Source: Schizochytrium sp. CCTCC M209059
Taxonomy: Eukaryota; Sar; Bigyra; Thraustochytrida; Thraustochytriidae
DNA: 64,000 nucleotides
Assembly (NCBI GenBank): GCA_000818945.1
Contig: KN805442.1
Location: 1-64,000 of the forward strand
Reading direction: 5' to 3'
In this document: positions 19,906 to 29,616 of the stretch, piece by piece
Layout: each line of letters begins with the position of its first letter
Numbering within the stretch: the first letter of the stretch is position 1
Program-made: the position numbers and the translations under genes
Notes under the pieces: model-generated
The model's database searches: none
Told to the model about the DNA's origin: nothing
The model's input: the letters and a program-made list of their open reading frames with translations, nothing else

Positions 19906-21291
19906 TCAGATATAGACCTTGGTGGCGATCTCGAAGCCGTTGAACTTGGCGGCAGCGGCGACGGTGTAGGCGCCCATGTCAGGAAAGTACATCCAGTCGC
20001 CAACCTCGAGGCGCGGCAGGTAAGAATCCTTGAGAACGCAATCGAGACCGTCGCAGGTTGGACCCCAGACGCTGCCCTCGCAGAGCTGCTCGCCATCGAC
20101 CTCGCCAACAAAGGCGACGGCGTTCTTGGAGGAAGAACCGGCAGCAGCCTCATCGTCGTCGCTAAAGTCCGAGTCGGTGGCGCCCGGAGCGAGCGGGTCC
20201 TCGCCCGATCCACTGCGACGAAGTGCCTCGCGCTCTACCTGGCGGCGACCACGCACGCGAAGGGGAAAGCCCTGCACGGTGGCGTGGTCGTAGATGATGT
20301 TGTTGAAACTACCGTAGACGCCTTCGTTAATGTAGTAACGAAAGACCTCGGTGTTGCGCACAACGGTGCGGCGGCGGGCGAGCACGTTGGCGACCAGGGT
20401 GCAGGAGGAGTGCACCATGTAGCGGCCGGGCTCGGCGATGATGCGCACGCCGGACTCAGCGGGGAAGAGCTGGTCGAGCGTGGGGCCGAGCTGGCGGGCA
20501 AGCGCCGGGAAGAGGCGGGCGTCGCCCTTGGCCTCGAGGCTGTCGTCGTCGACGCCGTTGAACTCGGCGGCCTCACGCGCGGCCGCGGCGGCCTTCCAGT
20601 GGCGCACAGACTCGCCGGGGAAGCCGCCACCGATGTCGAGGATGCTGAGCTGGATGCCGAGCTCCTCAGCAATGTCGAAGGCGCGGCGCGCGAGATGAAC
20701 GGCCTCGGAGAAGGCAGCGATGTCCTGGCATCCACTGCCGACGTGGTAGCTGACGCCAACGAGGTTGAGGTCGAGGTCGAGGCAGGTCTGCATGAGGCCG
20801 CGCACGGCCTTGATGTCGGCGCCGAACTTGACGCCGAGCTGGCAGACGGCGCTCGAGTCGTCGGGAAGGAGACGGAGCAGGATCTTGGCGCCGGCGAAGT
20901 GGCGCTTGATCTTGAAAAGCTCGTCGTCGTTGTCAAAGGTCATCATCTCGGCGCCGACCTGGGCGGCGTGCAGGAGGTGCGATTGCGCCTTGCAGGGGTG
21001 GGCGAAGATAATGTCCTCGGGGCTGGCGCCGGCCTCGAGCACGAGGTCGATCTCGCCCTTGGAGGCGCAGTCGAATCCGACGCCGAGCTTGACGAGGCGG
21101 CGCAGGATCTGCGGGTCGTCGTGGCACTTGACGGCATAAAAGGGCTCCACGCGAGGGAGGAGCGCGCGCCAGGCCCTCACCTTGCTGTCCACATCTGCAA
21201 GGTCCACGACCATGAAAGCCGATTCATCTTCGCCATGTTCTACTCTTTCCTTGATGCTGGCCCAGACTCGTGCGTTGAGCTCCCCTTCCAT
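19906..21291 (-). CDS. ODC-like fold-III PLP decarboxylase with Glu at the specificity position
   Basis: A single-exon 461-residue protein. Eukaryotic ornithine decarboxylase landmarks are all present: the PLP lysine in FYAVKCHDD (Lys55), DCASKGEI, HVGSG, LDIGGGFPG, AEPGRYMV and WGPTCDGLD with the catalytic Cys413. One key place differs: family members read YYVNDGVYGSFN, while this protein reads YYINEGVYGSFN, with Glu323 for the substrate-binding Asp (D332 in mouse). In the chlorella-virus homologue the same Asp-to-Glu change goes with arginine specificity, as I recall, so the substrate here may be ornithine or arginine. A 30-residue acidic Ser/Asp insertion (GATDSDFSDDDEAAAGSSSK) precedes the last strands. 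The product would feed putrescine or agmatine into polyamine synthesis in the cytosol. Confidence 0.85.
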   Translation of the reverse strand: MEGELNARVWASIKERVEHGEDESAFMVVDLADVDSKVRAWRALLPRVEPFYAVKCHDDPQILRRLVKLGVGFDCASKGEIDLVLEAGASPEDIIFAHPCKAQSHLLHAAQVGAEMMTFDNDDELFKIKRHFAGAKILLRLLPDDSSAVCQLGVKFGADIKAVRGLMQTCLDLDLNLVGVSYHVGSGCQDIAAFSEAVHLARRAFDIAEELGIQLSILDIGGGFPGESVRHWKAAAAAREAAEFNGVDDDSLEAKGDARLFPALARQLGPTLDQLFPAESGVRIIAEPGRYMVHSSCTLVANVLARRRTVVRNTEVFRYYINEGVYGSFNNIIYDHATVQGFPLRVRGRRQVEREALRRSGSGEDPLAPGATDSDFSDDDEAAAGSSSKNAVAFVGEVDGEQLCEGSVWGPTCDGLDCVLKDSYLPRLEVGDWMYFPDMGAYTVAAAAKFNGFEIATKVYI

Positions 21292-21882
21292 CGAGATCGG
21301 CGCTGCCGCCGAGAGCGTGTACTTCGCGCCTCCTTGCGGAGCCTGCCGGCTGCGCTTCTTCTTGCTAGTTAGTGCTGGTGCTGGTGCTGGTGCTTGTGCT
21401 TGTGCTTGTCTCGCTGCTTTTGCGGAGGTCTCGCGGGGCGCTCGGTCGAGTTGCGGGTTTGTTTGCTCGCTCGCTGCTCTGCTCGCCGCGCCGGGCTGCG
21501 TCTCGTCTCGTCTTGTCTCGCCGCTTGCTGCTTACTCGCTTATAGTCGCGCACCCGCCCGCTCGCTCTCCCTGCTTTTCCCTCTATGCCAGCCTCGCCTC
21601 GCCCCTCCTCCCCTTCCGGTCAGTGAGTGGCAGGCAGGCAGTGGCTGGCACACGGGTGCGCCAGGTTTTTCGTTAGCTGGGAACTAGGAGGCCCCTAGAC
21701 CCTTCCGGCTTTCGCTCGGCGCCCGCGCGCTCGCTCTTCGACCGAAAAGGCGACAAGCGGGGAGCGGGGGAAGGAGGGGGGTGAGAAAAAAAGCTGGTTG
21801 GTCGAAAGCCGCCCCTGGCCGCACGAAGAACGAACGACTCGCAGTCGCAGTCCATTTGTCACGGCTGGGAAAAGGGAAAAAG

Positions 21883-22102
21883 GATGCGATGCGATGCGAT
21901 GCGATGCGATGCGATGCGATGTGTTCGGCGGCGAGCACGCCTGTGCCGTGACCCAAGGTTGCGCTCGCTCTTTGCGTTTCCAAGCTACGCACCGCCCTCG
22001 GCATGCGCTTGGTCGTTGGATTGTCGTCGTCGTCGTCGTCGTCGTCGTCTCCGTCTCATCATCAGCAGCCTGGCAGCTGCAGCAGCAGCAGCAGCAGCAG
22101 GG
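21883..22102. repeat. Cluster of (GATGC)8, (GTC)n and (GCA)n arrays
   Basis: (GATGC)8 occupies 21883-21922, (GTC)n about 22022-22050, and (GCA)n about 22079-22100. Three different short tandem arrays lie within 220 bases. Confidence 0.95.
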
Positions 22103-22770
22103 TCAAGATGTCCTGTCCCGGCTCCGTACCGCTCCTCAGTAAGTAGCAAGATATCCGGCATGGCGGATGAACCAACAAGGGAATGAACGGCTGTGAGGGA
22201 GGGCGTGGCTCTTTGCCCCTCGGACCGGCCAGTACTTTCCATGCCCAGCCAGCCAGTCGGCCGACCGCTGCCGGCCGTTCGTGATCCTCGCGCTTCGCTC
22301 CGCCTCGCGTCGCCGCCATCACGCCCTCGCAGCGCAGCGCAGCGCAGCACAGCATGGCATGGCATGGCCTCGCCTGGCCTGGCCTGGTACCGACCGAGCC
22401 CTGCTCGAGGCAAGCTCCTGCCCTCTCCCTCCCTCCCTCCAACATGTGTGACTCGCCCCGACTCTTTCTGTCAGCCGCGACGCAGCTGCGGCACACGCGT
22501 CCGCCCCCGCGCCGCTTCGCGATGCTCCGGCTCCCAGGAGTCGCCGCGCGCCGCGCCTCGCTCGCCCGCCCGCACCCAGAAGCGCCACGGCCGGCGGATC
22601 GACCGCGGCGATGCTCGGGGTTTTCGTGGCCGCAGGATCTCGCTCGGCCGCCGGGGAAACCGGGTCTCCACAGTGCCCCCCCACGCGGGACCCGGCGGCA
22701 TCCGTGACCGCGCGTTTGCGGCGCGGGCGCGAAGCCGCCGGAGGGCACGGCCAGGGCCCGAAATCGCCGG

Positions 22771-22841
22771 CAAGGCAAGGCAAGGCAAGGCGAGGCGCGG
22801 CGAGGCGAGGCGACGCGGCCGCTCCGGAGTCAGCCTGGCGA

Positions 22842-22892
<51 letters not shown>
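22771..22892. repeat. (CAAGG)4 followed by (GTCTGC)n
   Basis: (CAAGG)4 lies at 22771-22790 and grades into GGCGAGG units. (GTCTGC)n lies at 22844-22892, with seven near-perfect units and one shortened to GTGC. Confidence 0.95.
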
Positions 22893-22893
<1 letters not shown>

Positions 22894-23116
22894 GCGTCTG
22901 CGACTGGCGACCCGGTTTAAAGCGGCGCGCATGGATGGACGGACGGTCTGCGGCCGTCGGGTTTGCGCCAAAGCGAAGGGGAGAAGAGGAAGACGCGCGC
23001 GTGTGTGTGTGCGTGTGCGTGTGCGCCGAAATGAGCGGCTTTGTTCGATCGATCGATCCATGAGCCGCGTGGCCGTTGCCGACAGCAGCGACCAGGACAG
23101 CAACCAGCTGCAGCCT

Positions 23117-23163
23117 GGCTTGCCTTGGCTTGCCTTGGCTTGCCTTACCTTGGCTTGCCTTGC
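23117..23163. repeat. (CTTGCCTTGG)n array
   Basis: About four and a half units of CTTGCCTTGG, with one substituted unit (CTTGCCTTAC). Confidence 0.9.
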
Positions 23164-24075
23164 CGCGGTCCATGCCCGAGACGAGGTGCTCGCTCGAGGT
23201 CGGTTGATATGAACCAAGGGACGACCAACAGTCCGAGTCCAAGGGAGGGTCCTGGCGGGAGCGTCGACGGCCATCGCGCTGCGAGCGAGACAACCTTCCC
23301 TTCCCTTCCCCCCGTCCCTTCCCATCCGTCCACCCACCTGCAGGGCCATTCGCCACGAGAAGCGCAGGCAGCTGAGCACAGACGCCCACCATGGCCACTT
23401 ATAGCCATGCGAAGCGAAGCGAAAGTGCGGCCAGCGGTCACGGCCGCGCCGAGACGAACCGGGGAGGCTGCGGTGGAAGTGTTAGTTTTGCAACTTGAAA
23501 GTGATCTACGTATCTCCTCAGCCAAGAAACGTGATTTTTTTGGGGGGGGGGTTGGTAGAATGGACATATCGCGCAAGCGCACGGCCCCCCGCTGGTGATG
23601 GTGGCGATGGTGACGTGCACGCAGCAGCAGCAGCGGCAGCAGGCAACGCCTCGACGTCGATCGGCGGTGTCGGTTGAGTCGCGATCATCGTCATTCGATC
23701 GACCCTCGCTCGCTCAAGCCAGCCAGCCATGGCAGCAGGCAGCCAGATCGTCTCGTACTGTGAAGAGCGCGAGGAAACCGGTGAAGGAATGGCCATCCTC
23801 CGTGCATGCCTCCGCGTCTGTCCGCGGCGCGAGCCTGGCTCATGGGCTGTGCGTGGGCCGGGGCCGCATGAGAAGGCCTGGCTGGCGGTCGCCGAGCGGC
23901 CCATTGCGCGACCACATGGACATGCGCATGCGAACATGGCCAAGGCGAGTGTGATAGGAATGTAATGGAAGCACGAGTCTCCGAGCCTCCGCAGGCCTGG
24001 CCCAGAGCCAGACGCGCATGCCGCGGACGCAAACCGGACGCTCGTGAGACCGATCGATCCAGACCCACCCCATCG

Positions 24076-24120
24076 ACTTGCCTTGCCTTGCCTTGCCTTG
24101 CCTTGCCTTCCCTTCCCTTC
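24076..24120. repeat. (CCTTG)n array grading into (CCTTC)n
   Basis: Six CCTTG units followed by three CCTTC units. The motif is the exact complement of the CAAGG units at 22771-22790. Confidence 0.95.
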
Positions 24121-25171
24121 CCTAGCCTTGTCTTGGCGCAGGCGCCACGCTCGCAGGGTCTTGAGGCATCATGGTGACAGCCTGGGCCATGGATCAAGCA
24201 ACAGCAACCAGCCACCATTCAGCCTCGACGACGGCGCAATACTTACCGACTCACAGGCCAGCAGCCAGAGCGTGCTGGCAGCAGCATACTTTACCCACCT
24301 ACCGCACTGCACGGCTGGCCGTCAGGGCGCCGCGTTTCACCCTCGCTCGCGCTTTCTTCGCTGCGGTATCGCTCAAACGTGCACGTTCCAGAGGCGCGCG
24401 CAGCCATCCACCCACCGCTGACAATCTCGGCCGGCTGAGCAGCGCCAACTCCGCTCTCAAGGCCGGCAGCCGTGCCACCAATGGCAATAACAAGCTGCAG
24501 CTGCAGCGTTTCCTTCGTCTGAAGCAGATGATCACAGCATCAGCATCGGAGAGATGGGTCAGATCATTGTCTTTAGGCCTAGCCCCAGCCAGGGCCATGA
24601 GCGGGCGGCCGCGCCCTGGCATCAGCAGAGTCCAGGCTGCCTTCCACCAGTGCGTGGCCTGGCTGGCTCGGCCGGGCCCGACGGCAGCTCAGCGGCCACT
24701 GCGGCTGCGGCCGTTGCTGGCTGGCTGGCTTTCTCCGACGCGCGCGGCGCGGGGGTCCCGGTCGCCGCGACGCGAGCACGGGCGGCACGACCCTACCCTA
24801 GTTTTCGAAGACGTCACTCGTGACCCCTGGGAGCGTGCATTTGAGAGCGGTTCTCCGTCGGCGAGGTGTGCGTTGGGACGCTGCCGGCCTCGCCTCGCCT
24901 CGGCCCCTGAGCGAAAGCCGGCAGGCCGGCGCGCCGACGGGCTCGCTCTCCGCGCTCGCTCTTCGCGAGCGTCGCGAGCTTCGCGAAGAAGGACCAACTA
25001 GACAATGGCTAGTGCGACAACGTGACTTTGAGGATGAGGATGTGAGAGAGAGAGCATACAGCATGAAAGCGCGAGGGACGAGACGCAAGCAAACCTGCAA
25101 CTCGACGAGAATCTCAAGCACAAAAGCACAACAAGCAGCGCAAGCTAGACACTTCAGTCAATCAAGGAAAG

Positions 25172-25327
25172 ATGGCGGATGGCAAGCAGCAGTTTGCGGC
25201 GGAGGCCGGCTCCAAGAAGAAGGACGCCATGAAGCCTGCCAAGGCCGCCAAGGCCATGGCCGAGGACAAGCCCAAGAAGGCCGCCGCCGCCGGCAAGAAG
25301 AAGGCTGCCCCCAAGTCGAAGAAGTAG
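25172..25327 (+). CDS. 51-residue Lys/Ala-rich basic protein, histone H1-tail-like
   Basis: ATG at 25172, stop TAG at 25325. The protein has a short neutral start (MADGKQQFAAEAGS), then is almost wholly Lys, Ala and Pro: KKKDAMKPAKAAKAMAE and KPKKAAAAGKKKAAPKSKK. It has no globular domain. The composition matches the free C-terminal tail of histone H1, and free-standing H1 tails of this kind are known from kinetoplastids and some bacteria. Codons are nearly all GCC and AAG, a strong bias like that of ARL3 and LC8, which argues for a real, well expressed gene. A nuclear DNA-binding role is inferred. The alternative is a ribosome-associated basic peptide or a last exon of a gene whose first exon I cannot see. 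Confidence 0.6.
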   Translation: MADGKQQFAAEAGSKKKDAMKPAKAAKAMAEDKPKKAAAAGKKKAAPKSKK

Positions 25328-26215
25328 AGTTGACAACACTTAACACCGTCTTCTTTTGGACAGTGAGCGGACATACGAGGGAATTCCCCTTTTTTGTCGG
25401 GTACAGCGCGCGCGCGCGCGCGCGCGCGTGAAAGGATAGCCAGGAACGGCGCCAAAGCAGGATGAGTGAGCGACACTCGCCTCAATTGTAAGAAGAACTT
25501 GTAAAAAAAAAAATGTAGAAAATTCATTTACCGTCAGTCCTTTAAAAATTGAACACACGCCAATGTAGCAGCTTTGCACGCTTCCATCTAGGCATCGATT
25601 TACTATACGACTATTACACAAACGAATAGCAGAAAGCCCTGCAAGGTCCAGTCTACGATATGATCCGAGTGCGAGAGTGGGGATGTAATCACGCAACGAT
25701 TCGCGACGCTTTATGGGGAGCTGAGTAGTTTCGATCCTGACACCGCATAGGAAATCACGCAAATTCAATACCAAAAAAGATAAATGATGAGAGCAAAGGA
25801 CTTGACGTGCGAGACCATAATACATCCGTCTCATCTAGCGGCTTTTTTGCAACAGCGCAAATCACCTTATCAGTCAGGAGGAGCGAGATCCTCTCTTTTC
25901 GATCATGAGTACGTACGCACGTACGTACTACAGGTTTCGATTAAAATGGCCTAATTCTTGCGGGAAAAGTTATTAATTTATTAGACCACTTGCGCGATGA
26001 GGCGCAAAAATCTTCGTATACGCAGCCTCTCAAACAGAGAGCGAGCGAGCGAGCGAGCAAGCACCCGGACTGAAGACGGGGCTCGCAACCCCTCTCTGCC
26101 TCGCGCGCATACGCCCTCCACTCCCCTCAGCGTCCCTGCGTCCGCCTCTTTACGCACGTCCGCAAGACGCGAGGTCCACGGTGCTGGGAAGCGGAAGACC
26201 TACCTTTTTTGCGAA
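25328..26215. other. Intergenic, ~890 bases
   Basis: This lies between the Lys/Ala-rich gene and the FABP/PX/START gene. It holds a (GC)n run at 25406-25430 and a perfect 9-base inverted repeat around GCAC at 25909-25930 (AGTACGTAC/GTACGTACT). GAGCGAGC repeats at about 26039-26058 make the region upstream of the ATG at 26216 look like 5' UTR. Confidence 0.5.
25406..25430. repeat. (GC)n dinucleotide run
   Basis: Twelve alternating GC steps, ending GTG, about 80 bases after the stop of the Lys/Ala-rich gene. Such tracts can adopt Z-DNA. Confidence 0.9.
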
Positions 26216-28978
26216 ATGTCGCAGACGCCTGAGACTCGCGAGCGGGCGACCTCGCGAGGTCCTGCGCAGCCTACAGACTTTTGTGGGATCTGGCGCGTGA
26301 ACAACGATGCCTCGGACTCAATCGATCCCATGCTCAAAGCCATGGGAGTCGGCTGGAAAATCCGCAAGATTGTCATGATGCTCAAGGTCCTACAGCACAT
26401 CGACGTACACGAGGAAAACTTTGTGGTGCGCAACATTAGCGAAAACGGCGAAGACAGCACTACGCACATGATCAATGCAGGCGAAAAACTCATTCGTACA
26501 AAGCGCGGCGATGAGGTCATGGACACATGCACCTTTGACCCCGAGCAGGAGTTCCCGCTTCGCATCGTGGCCGTGCTCCCTCACGGTAAAGGTACTACCG
26601 AGGATTTGCGCAAGATGAATGCCGATGGCTCGGGATTCATGCAACATCTCACCTACAAGTACCCTCCGCACATCGACAAGCCTGACATTCTCATGAAGCG
26701 CTTCTTTGTCGATGCCAGCAACGATCCGCTTCGCGAACATCTCGAGGCCAGTCGGGCGAAACATGCCCCCAGCGTGCTGGTTAATACCACAGAAGATGTC
26801 TCCTCTTCTGCTCCGACGGACCCGACTGCACCCTCGCCCGCCTCGACACCAAAAAATCAACAAGCATCGCCACCGGCGTCTGCCGTCTCCAGACAGCAGC
26901 AAGAAAACCCACCGCAAACCATAAAGCCCAAGCCATCGTCGACCCCGTCAGCAGCAGCAGCAGCAGCAGCAGCAGGAGGAGGAGGAGGAGGAGGAGCAGG
27001 AGGAGGGGGAACAGCAGCAGCTCCCAAGAATACGACGCCTTCTTCCATGTCTCAGGCCAATGGAAAAACAGATGGCGCGAAAAGCCATCAAGGCCCAGAA
27101 GCCAAGCTCCAGGATCTCGCTTCAAACATCACGACGAAAGCACTCGCAGAGCCCACGGCGCAAAGCACAGAGCTTTGGGTGGCATCCATGCTGGCAATTG
27201 CAGTTCTCACCTGCCAATTCTTTGCCTTTGACCAAGAGCAAGATCCTCGAGAAGACTCGCCGTCAATCCTGCCATCACCAGCCCCCTTGCTCGCGGCCCC
27301 AGCCTTGTTCGTGTACGTCGTTGCGCGCGTTCTCGCCACGACCAAGACAGGGCGCGATCTTGCGCTGTACGATGCACGCGCGCGCTGGGCTGCCGTGGTG
27401 CTCGCAGTCACTGCCTGCACATTGGTGTTCCACTTTATTCGCGCTCGCGAGACGCCCAACCTCGAAATGCGATTTCTCAGGGCTGGCGCCGCCTCTATTG
27501 TCATCATGGCAGTCGTCATTGCTCGGACCCACGCGGGTTTTCCGCCCCAGTCCTCGTCGGACGAAGCTTCGTCAATCACGGCAATTGTACCGCAGTTGAT
27601 GAGCTCGCTTGTCACTGCTTCTGAAAAGGTCCTTCCTCTCGGGGCGGGCGCTGCGCTTGCCGCGCTTGCCTCTGCTACAATGCTAGGTGAAACACACCCA
27701 TGTACCCTCTTTTGCGCTGGCTTTGCTGCCATGCTAGCTTTTGCATCGTGGTACGCCGATGCCGTGGGCTACGACCGGCAGAAACCGCGACCAGGCACCG
27801 GTCTTGGCGCAGACAATGCGCCGCAAGGTAAGCGCAAGGTACGCGACAAGGAAGGTCATACCTTGAAGGTTTCCGTCGTCGGGAGTCGAGTCGTCGATGA
27901 CCTATATGCCCAGTACCGTGTTCGCGTTGAGCATGAGGGTCTGGCCTGGTACGTGTGGCGTCGCTTTAGTCAGTTTGATACGTTGCGTCACGAACTTCGT
28001 CGCATGTTTGGCCATGGTGTCCTCCCACAGCTGCCGGGGAAAACCTGGTTCTCCAGCCTTGATGAGGATTTCCTGCAAACGCGTGTCCACGAGCTGGATG
28101 CTTTTATGCAGGCGCTCATGGACGAGTCGTTGCGAAGACAAGTTTTTAAAGTTGCTGAGACGCGCAAATTTCTTGGCGTTGGCCAGGGTCGCGGCCGCAC
28201 GCCAGAGGCCCTCGCCGCTGCAGAAGCCGAGCTCTCAGGTCCACCCAAGGCGACCGCGCAAGAAATGGCAGAGTTTACGAAAATTCTTCAAGGCGCCAAC
28301 GCGGCCTTTGAAAAGGCGATCAGCGTCGGTGAAGGGGATGGGTGGACGTTTCTAAAGAATTACAACGGTGTCCAGTGCTACCTCAAGACCGAGCGCGGCC
28401 TCACGCACACAAAGGGCGTTGGCACAATTCGCGCGCCCCCACTTGTGGCTGCAGCATACATGTCAGATCCTGCGCACCGGGATGACTACGACGATCTCTA
28501 CAAGCGCAGCACGCCGCTTCGCGAACTTGATGTAGCGTACTTGCGCAAGGCCTTTAACGACGCTCCCATCGACATTTGCGACGTCCAACATGTAGAGTAC
28601 AAGTCGCCCTTTCCCATGGTTGTTACGGCCCGAGATTCGGTCCTTTTAACCTTTCGCCAGATCGACAAAGACGGCACCGTCAAGGTGATCATGGTGTCAG
28701 CTCCAGACGCTCTAAGTCCACCTACGGACAAGTACGTGCGGGCAAAGGTTTTCTCTGCGGGCATCAAGCTCGAGCCCCATCCGACTGAGCCCAACGCGAG
28801 TTTGATGAGCAATGTTCAAATGATAGACCCGAATGGCTCCATTCCGAGCTGGGTTGTCAAGGCAGTCGCCCCGGAACGAGCGGGCATGTCTGCCAAGGTT
28901 GACGCTTGTCTGAGCGCCCTGTCATCCAAACCGGAACCACTCCCTCTGCCGGACCTGTCGCATCCTCATAAAGACTAA
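26216..28978 (+). CDS. FABP-like / multi-TM / PX / START lipid-binding protein
   Basis: 920 residues from the ATG at 26216. An in-frame ATG at 25997 would add 73 residues of Arg/Ser-rich sequence read from GAGC repeats, which I take as 5' UTR. Residues 20-150 resemble an intracellular fatty-acid-binding beta barrel (DFCGIWRVNNDASDS...LKAMGVGWKIRKI, later GEKLIRTKRGDEVMDT). A Ala/Pro/Gln/Gly-rich linker follows. Six hydrophobic segments lie at about residues 320-515 (for instance MLAIAVLTCQFFAF and AAVVLAVTACTLVFHF). Residues 545-655 are a PX domain: YRVRVEHEGLAWYVWRRFSQFDTLRHEL...LPQLPGK. Residues 680-905 are a START domain (GDGWTFLKNYNGVQCYLK...THTKGVGTI, YKSPFPMVVTARDSVLL). It should sit in an organelle membrane and move lipid between bilayers, with PX binding a phosphoinositide. 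I do not recall this four-part architecture. Confidence 0.8.
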   Translation: MSQTPETRERATSRGPAQPTDFCGIWRVNNDASDSIDPMLKAMGVGWKIRKIVMMLKVLQHIDVHEENFVVRNISENGEDSTTHMINAGEKLIRTKRGDEVMDTCTFDPEQEFPLRIVAVLPHGKGTTEDLRKMNADGSGFMQHLTYKYPPHIDKPDILMKRFFVDASNDPLREHLEASRAKHAPSVLVNTTEDVSSSAPTDPTAPSPASTPKNQQASPPASAVSRQQQENPPQTIKPKPSSTPSAAAAAAAAGGGGGGGAGGGGTAAAPKNTTPSSMSQANGKTDGAKSHQGPEAKLQDLASNITTKALAEPTAQSTELWVASMLAIAVLTCQFFAFDQEQDPREDSPSILPSPAPLLAAPALFVYVVARVLATTKTGRDLALYDARARWAAVVLAVTACTLVFHFIRARETPNLEMRFLRAGAASIVIMAVVIARTHAGFPPQSSSDEASSITAIVPQLMSSLVTASEKVLPLGAGAALAALASATMLGETHPCTLFCAGFAAMLAFASWYADAVGYDRQKPRPGTGLGADNAPQGKRKVRDKEGHTLKVSVVGSRVVDDLYAQYRVRVEHEGLAWYVWRRFSQFDTLRHELRRMFGHGVLPQLPGKTWFSSLDEDFLQTRVHELDAFMQALMDESLRRQVFKVAETRKFLGVGQGRGRTPEALAAAEAELSGPPKATAQEMAEFTKILQGANAAFEKAISVGEGDGWTFLKNYNGVQCYLKTERGLTHTKGVGTIRAPPLVAAAYMSDPAHRDDYDDLYKRSTPLRELDVAYLRKAFNDAPIDICDVQHVEYKSPFPMVVTARDSVLLTFRQIDKDGTVKVIMVSAPDALSPPTDKYVRAKVFSAGIKLEPHPTEPNASLMSNVQMIDPNGSIPSWVVKAVAPERAGMSAKVDACLSALSSKPEPLPLPDLSHPHKD

Positions 28979-29616
28979 TTCGTTCGCCCTCACCACTACG
29001 CTCTCCTGATCATTCATTTCTATACTTGTGGTCGAGCTTGTGGTGCATGGAAATCAAAGAGCTGTAGGTAGACTCGGGGTGCGAAGGTCGTAAAAACTTT
29101 TTCATATTAAAAAAAATAAGAGGAAATAAAGTGTGTACCGTTGTCGAGGACACCGCGGGGACCTCATGACCGTTGAGACTCCTTATATTCAAGTTCAAGC
29201 TCTGCTTGGCTTGGCGTTTTGCGCTTACTGCTGCAATAAGAGACGGCACATGTACGCACAGAGAGAGCGTCGCCTCTGCAAGGCACTTTAGGCACGTGAC
29301 CTTTGTGGCGTAGCGTAGAATCGCGGTCACAAGGCCGCGACGAAGTCTCTACATACCGCCGGGCCGTCGCGCCCCAAGCAGGCAGACCTTAGCTTGCTCC
29401 GCCCTGCCAAGGCTAGCTTCAAAAGCACGCGCACGGGGCGCGTGCACGAAGAAGGCGCTTGCATTTTCCTCTCTCGCGCGCGCAACTCCGAGAAAGACCA
29501 AGTTTCACACATTCATTCGCTCTTTCATTCATCATTCGCTCTTTGCCGGCCAGACGGAGAAGAACGTCAGCGTCGATCCGTCAACGCGTGCGTCTCTGTA
29601 GACGTCGCAAAGGAGC
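28979..29616. promoter_or_regulatory. Upstream region of the dynein heavy chain
   Basis: 638 bases lie between the FABP/PX/START stop and the dynein ATG. The first third is AT-rich (an A7 run near 29109 and TTAATAA-like stretches), as expected for a 3' UTR. The last 250 bases are GC-rich and probably hold the dynein promoter and 5' UTR. No gene is recognised. Confidence 0.45.

Larger units (their letters stand above)
21292..25171. other. Gene-poor, microsatellite-rich stretch of 3.9 kb
   Basis: This is the largest gene-free interval. It must hold the upstream region of the ODC-like gene (minus) and of the Lys/Ala-rich gene (plus). Open frames of over 300 codons occur on both strands, but they are Arg/Ala/Ser-rich readings of GC-rich repeats and resemble no family. 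Listed separately are GATGC, GTC, GCA, GTCTGC and CCTTG/CAAGG arrays. No RNA gene is recognised. Confidence 0.6.

Noticed and set aside
20284..21372. 362-codon plus-strand frame opposite the ODC-like gene
   Set aside because: It is the antisense shadow of a GC-rich gene with strong third-position bias; the minus-strand protein has all ODC motifs.
22193..23398. Open frames of over 300 codons on both strands in the repeat-rich stretch
   Set aside because: They are Arg/Ala/Ser-rich readings of GC-rich tandem repeats, overlap each other on opposite strands, and match no family.
25997..26215. Upstream in-frame ATG for the FABP/PX/START protein
   Set aside because: The added residues are Arg/Ser-rich readings of GAGC repeats, and the first domain starts just after the later ATG; kept only as an alternative start.
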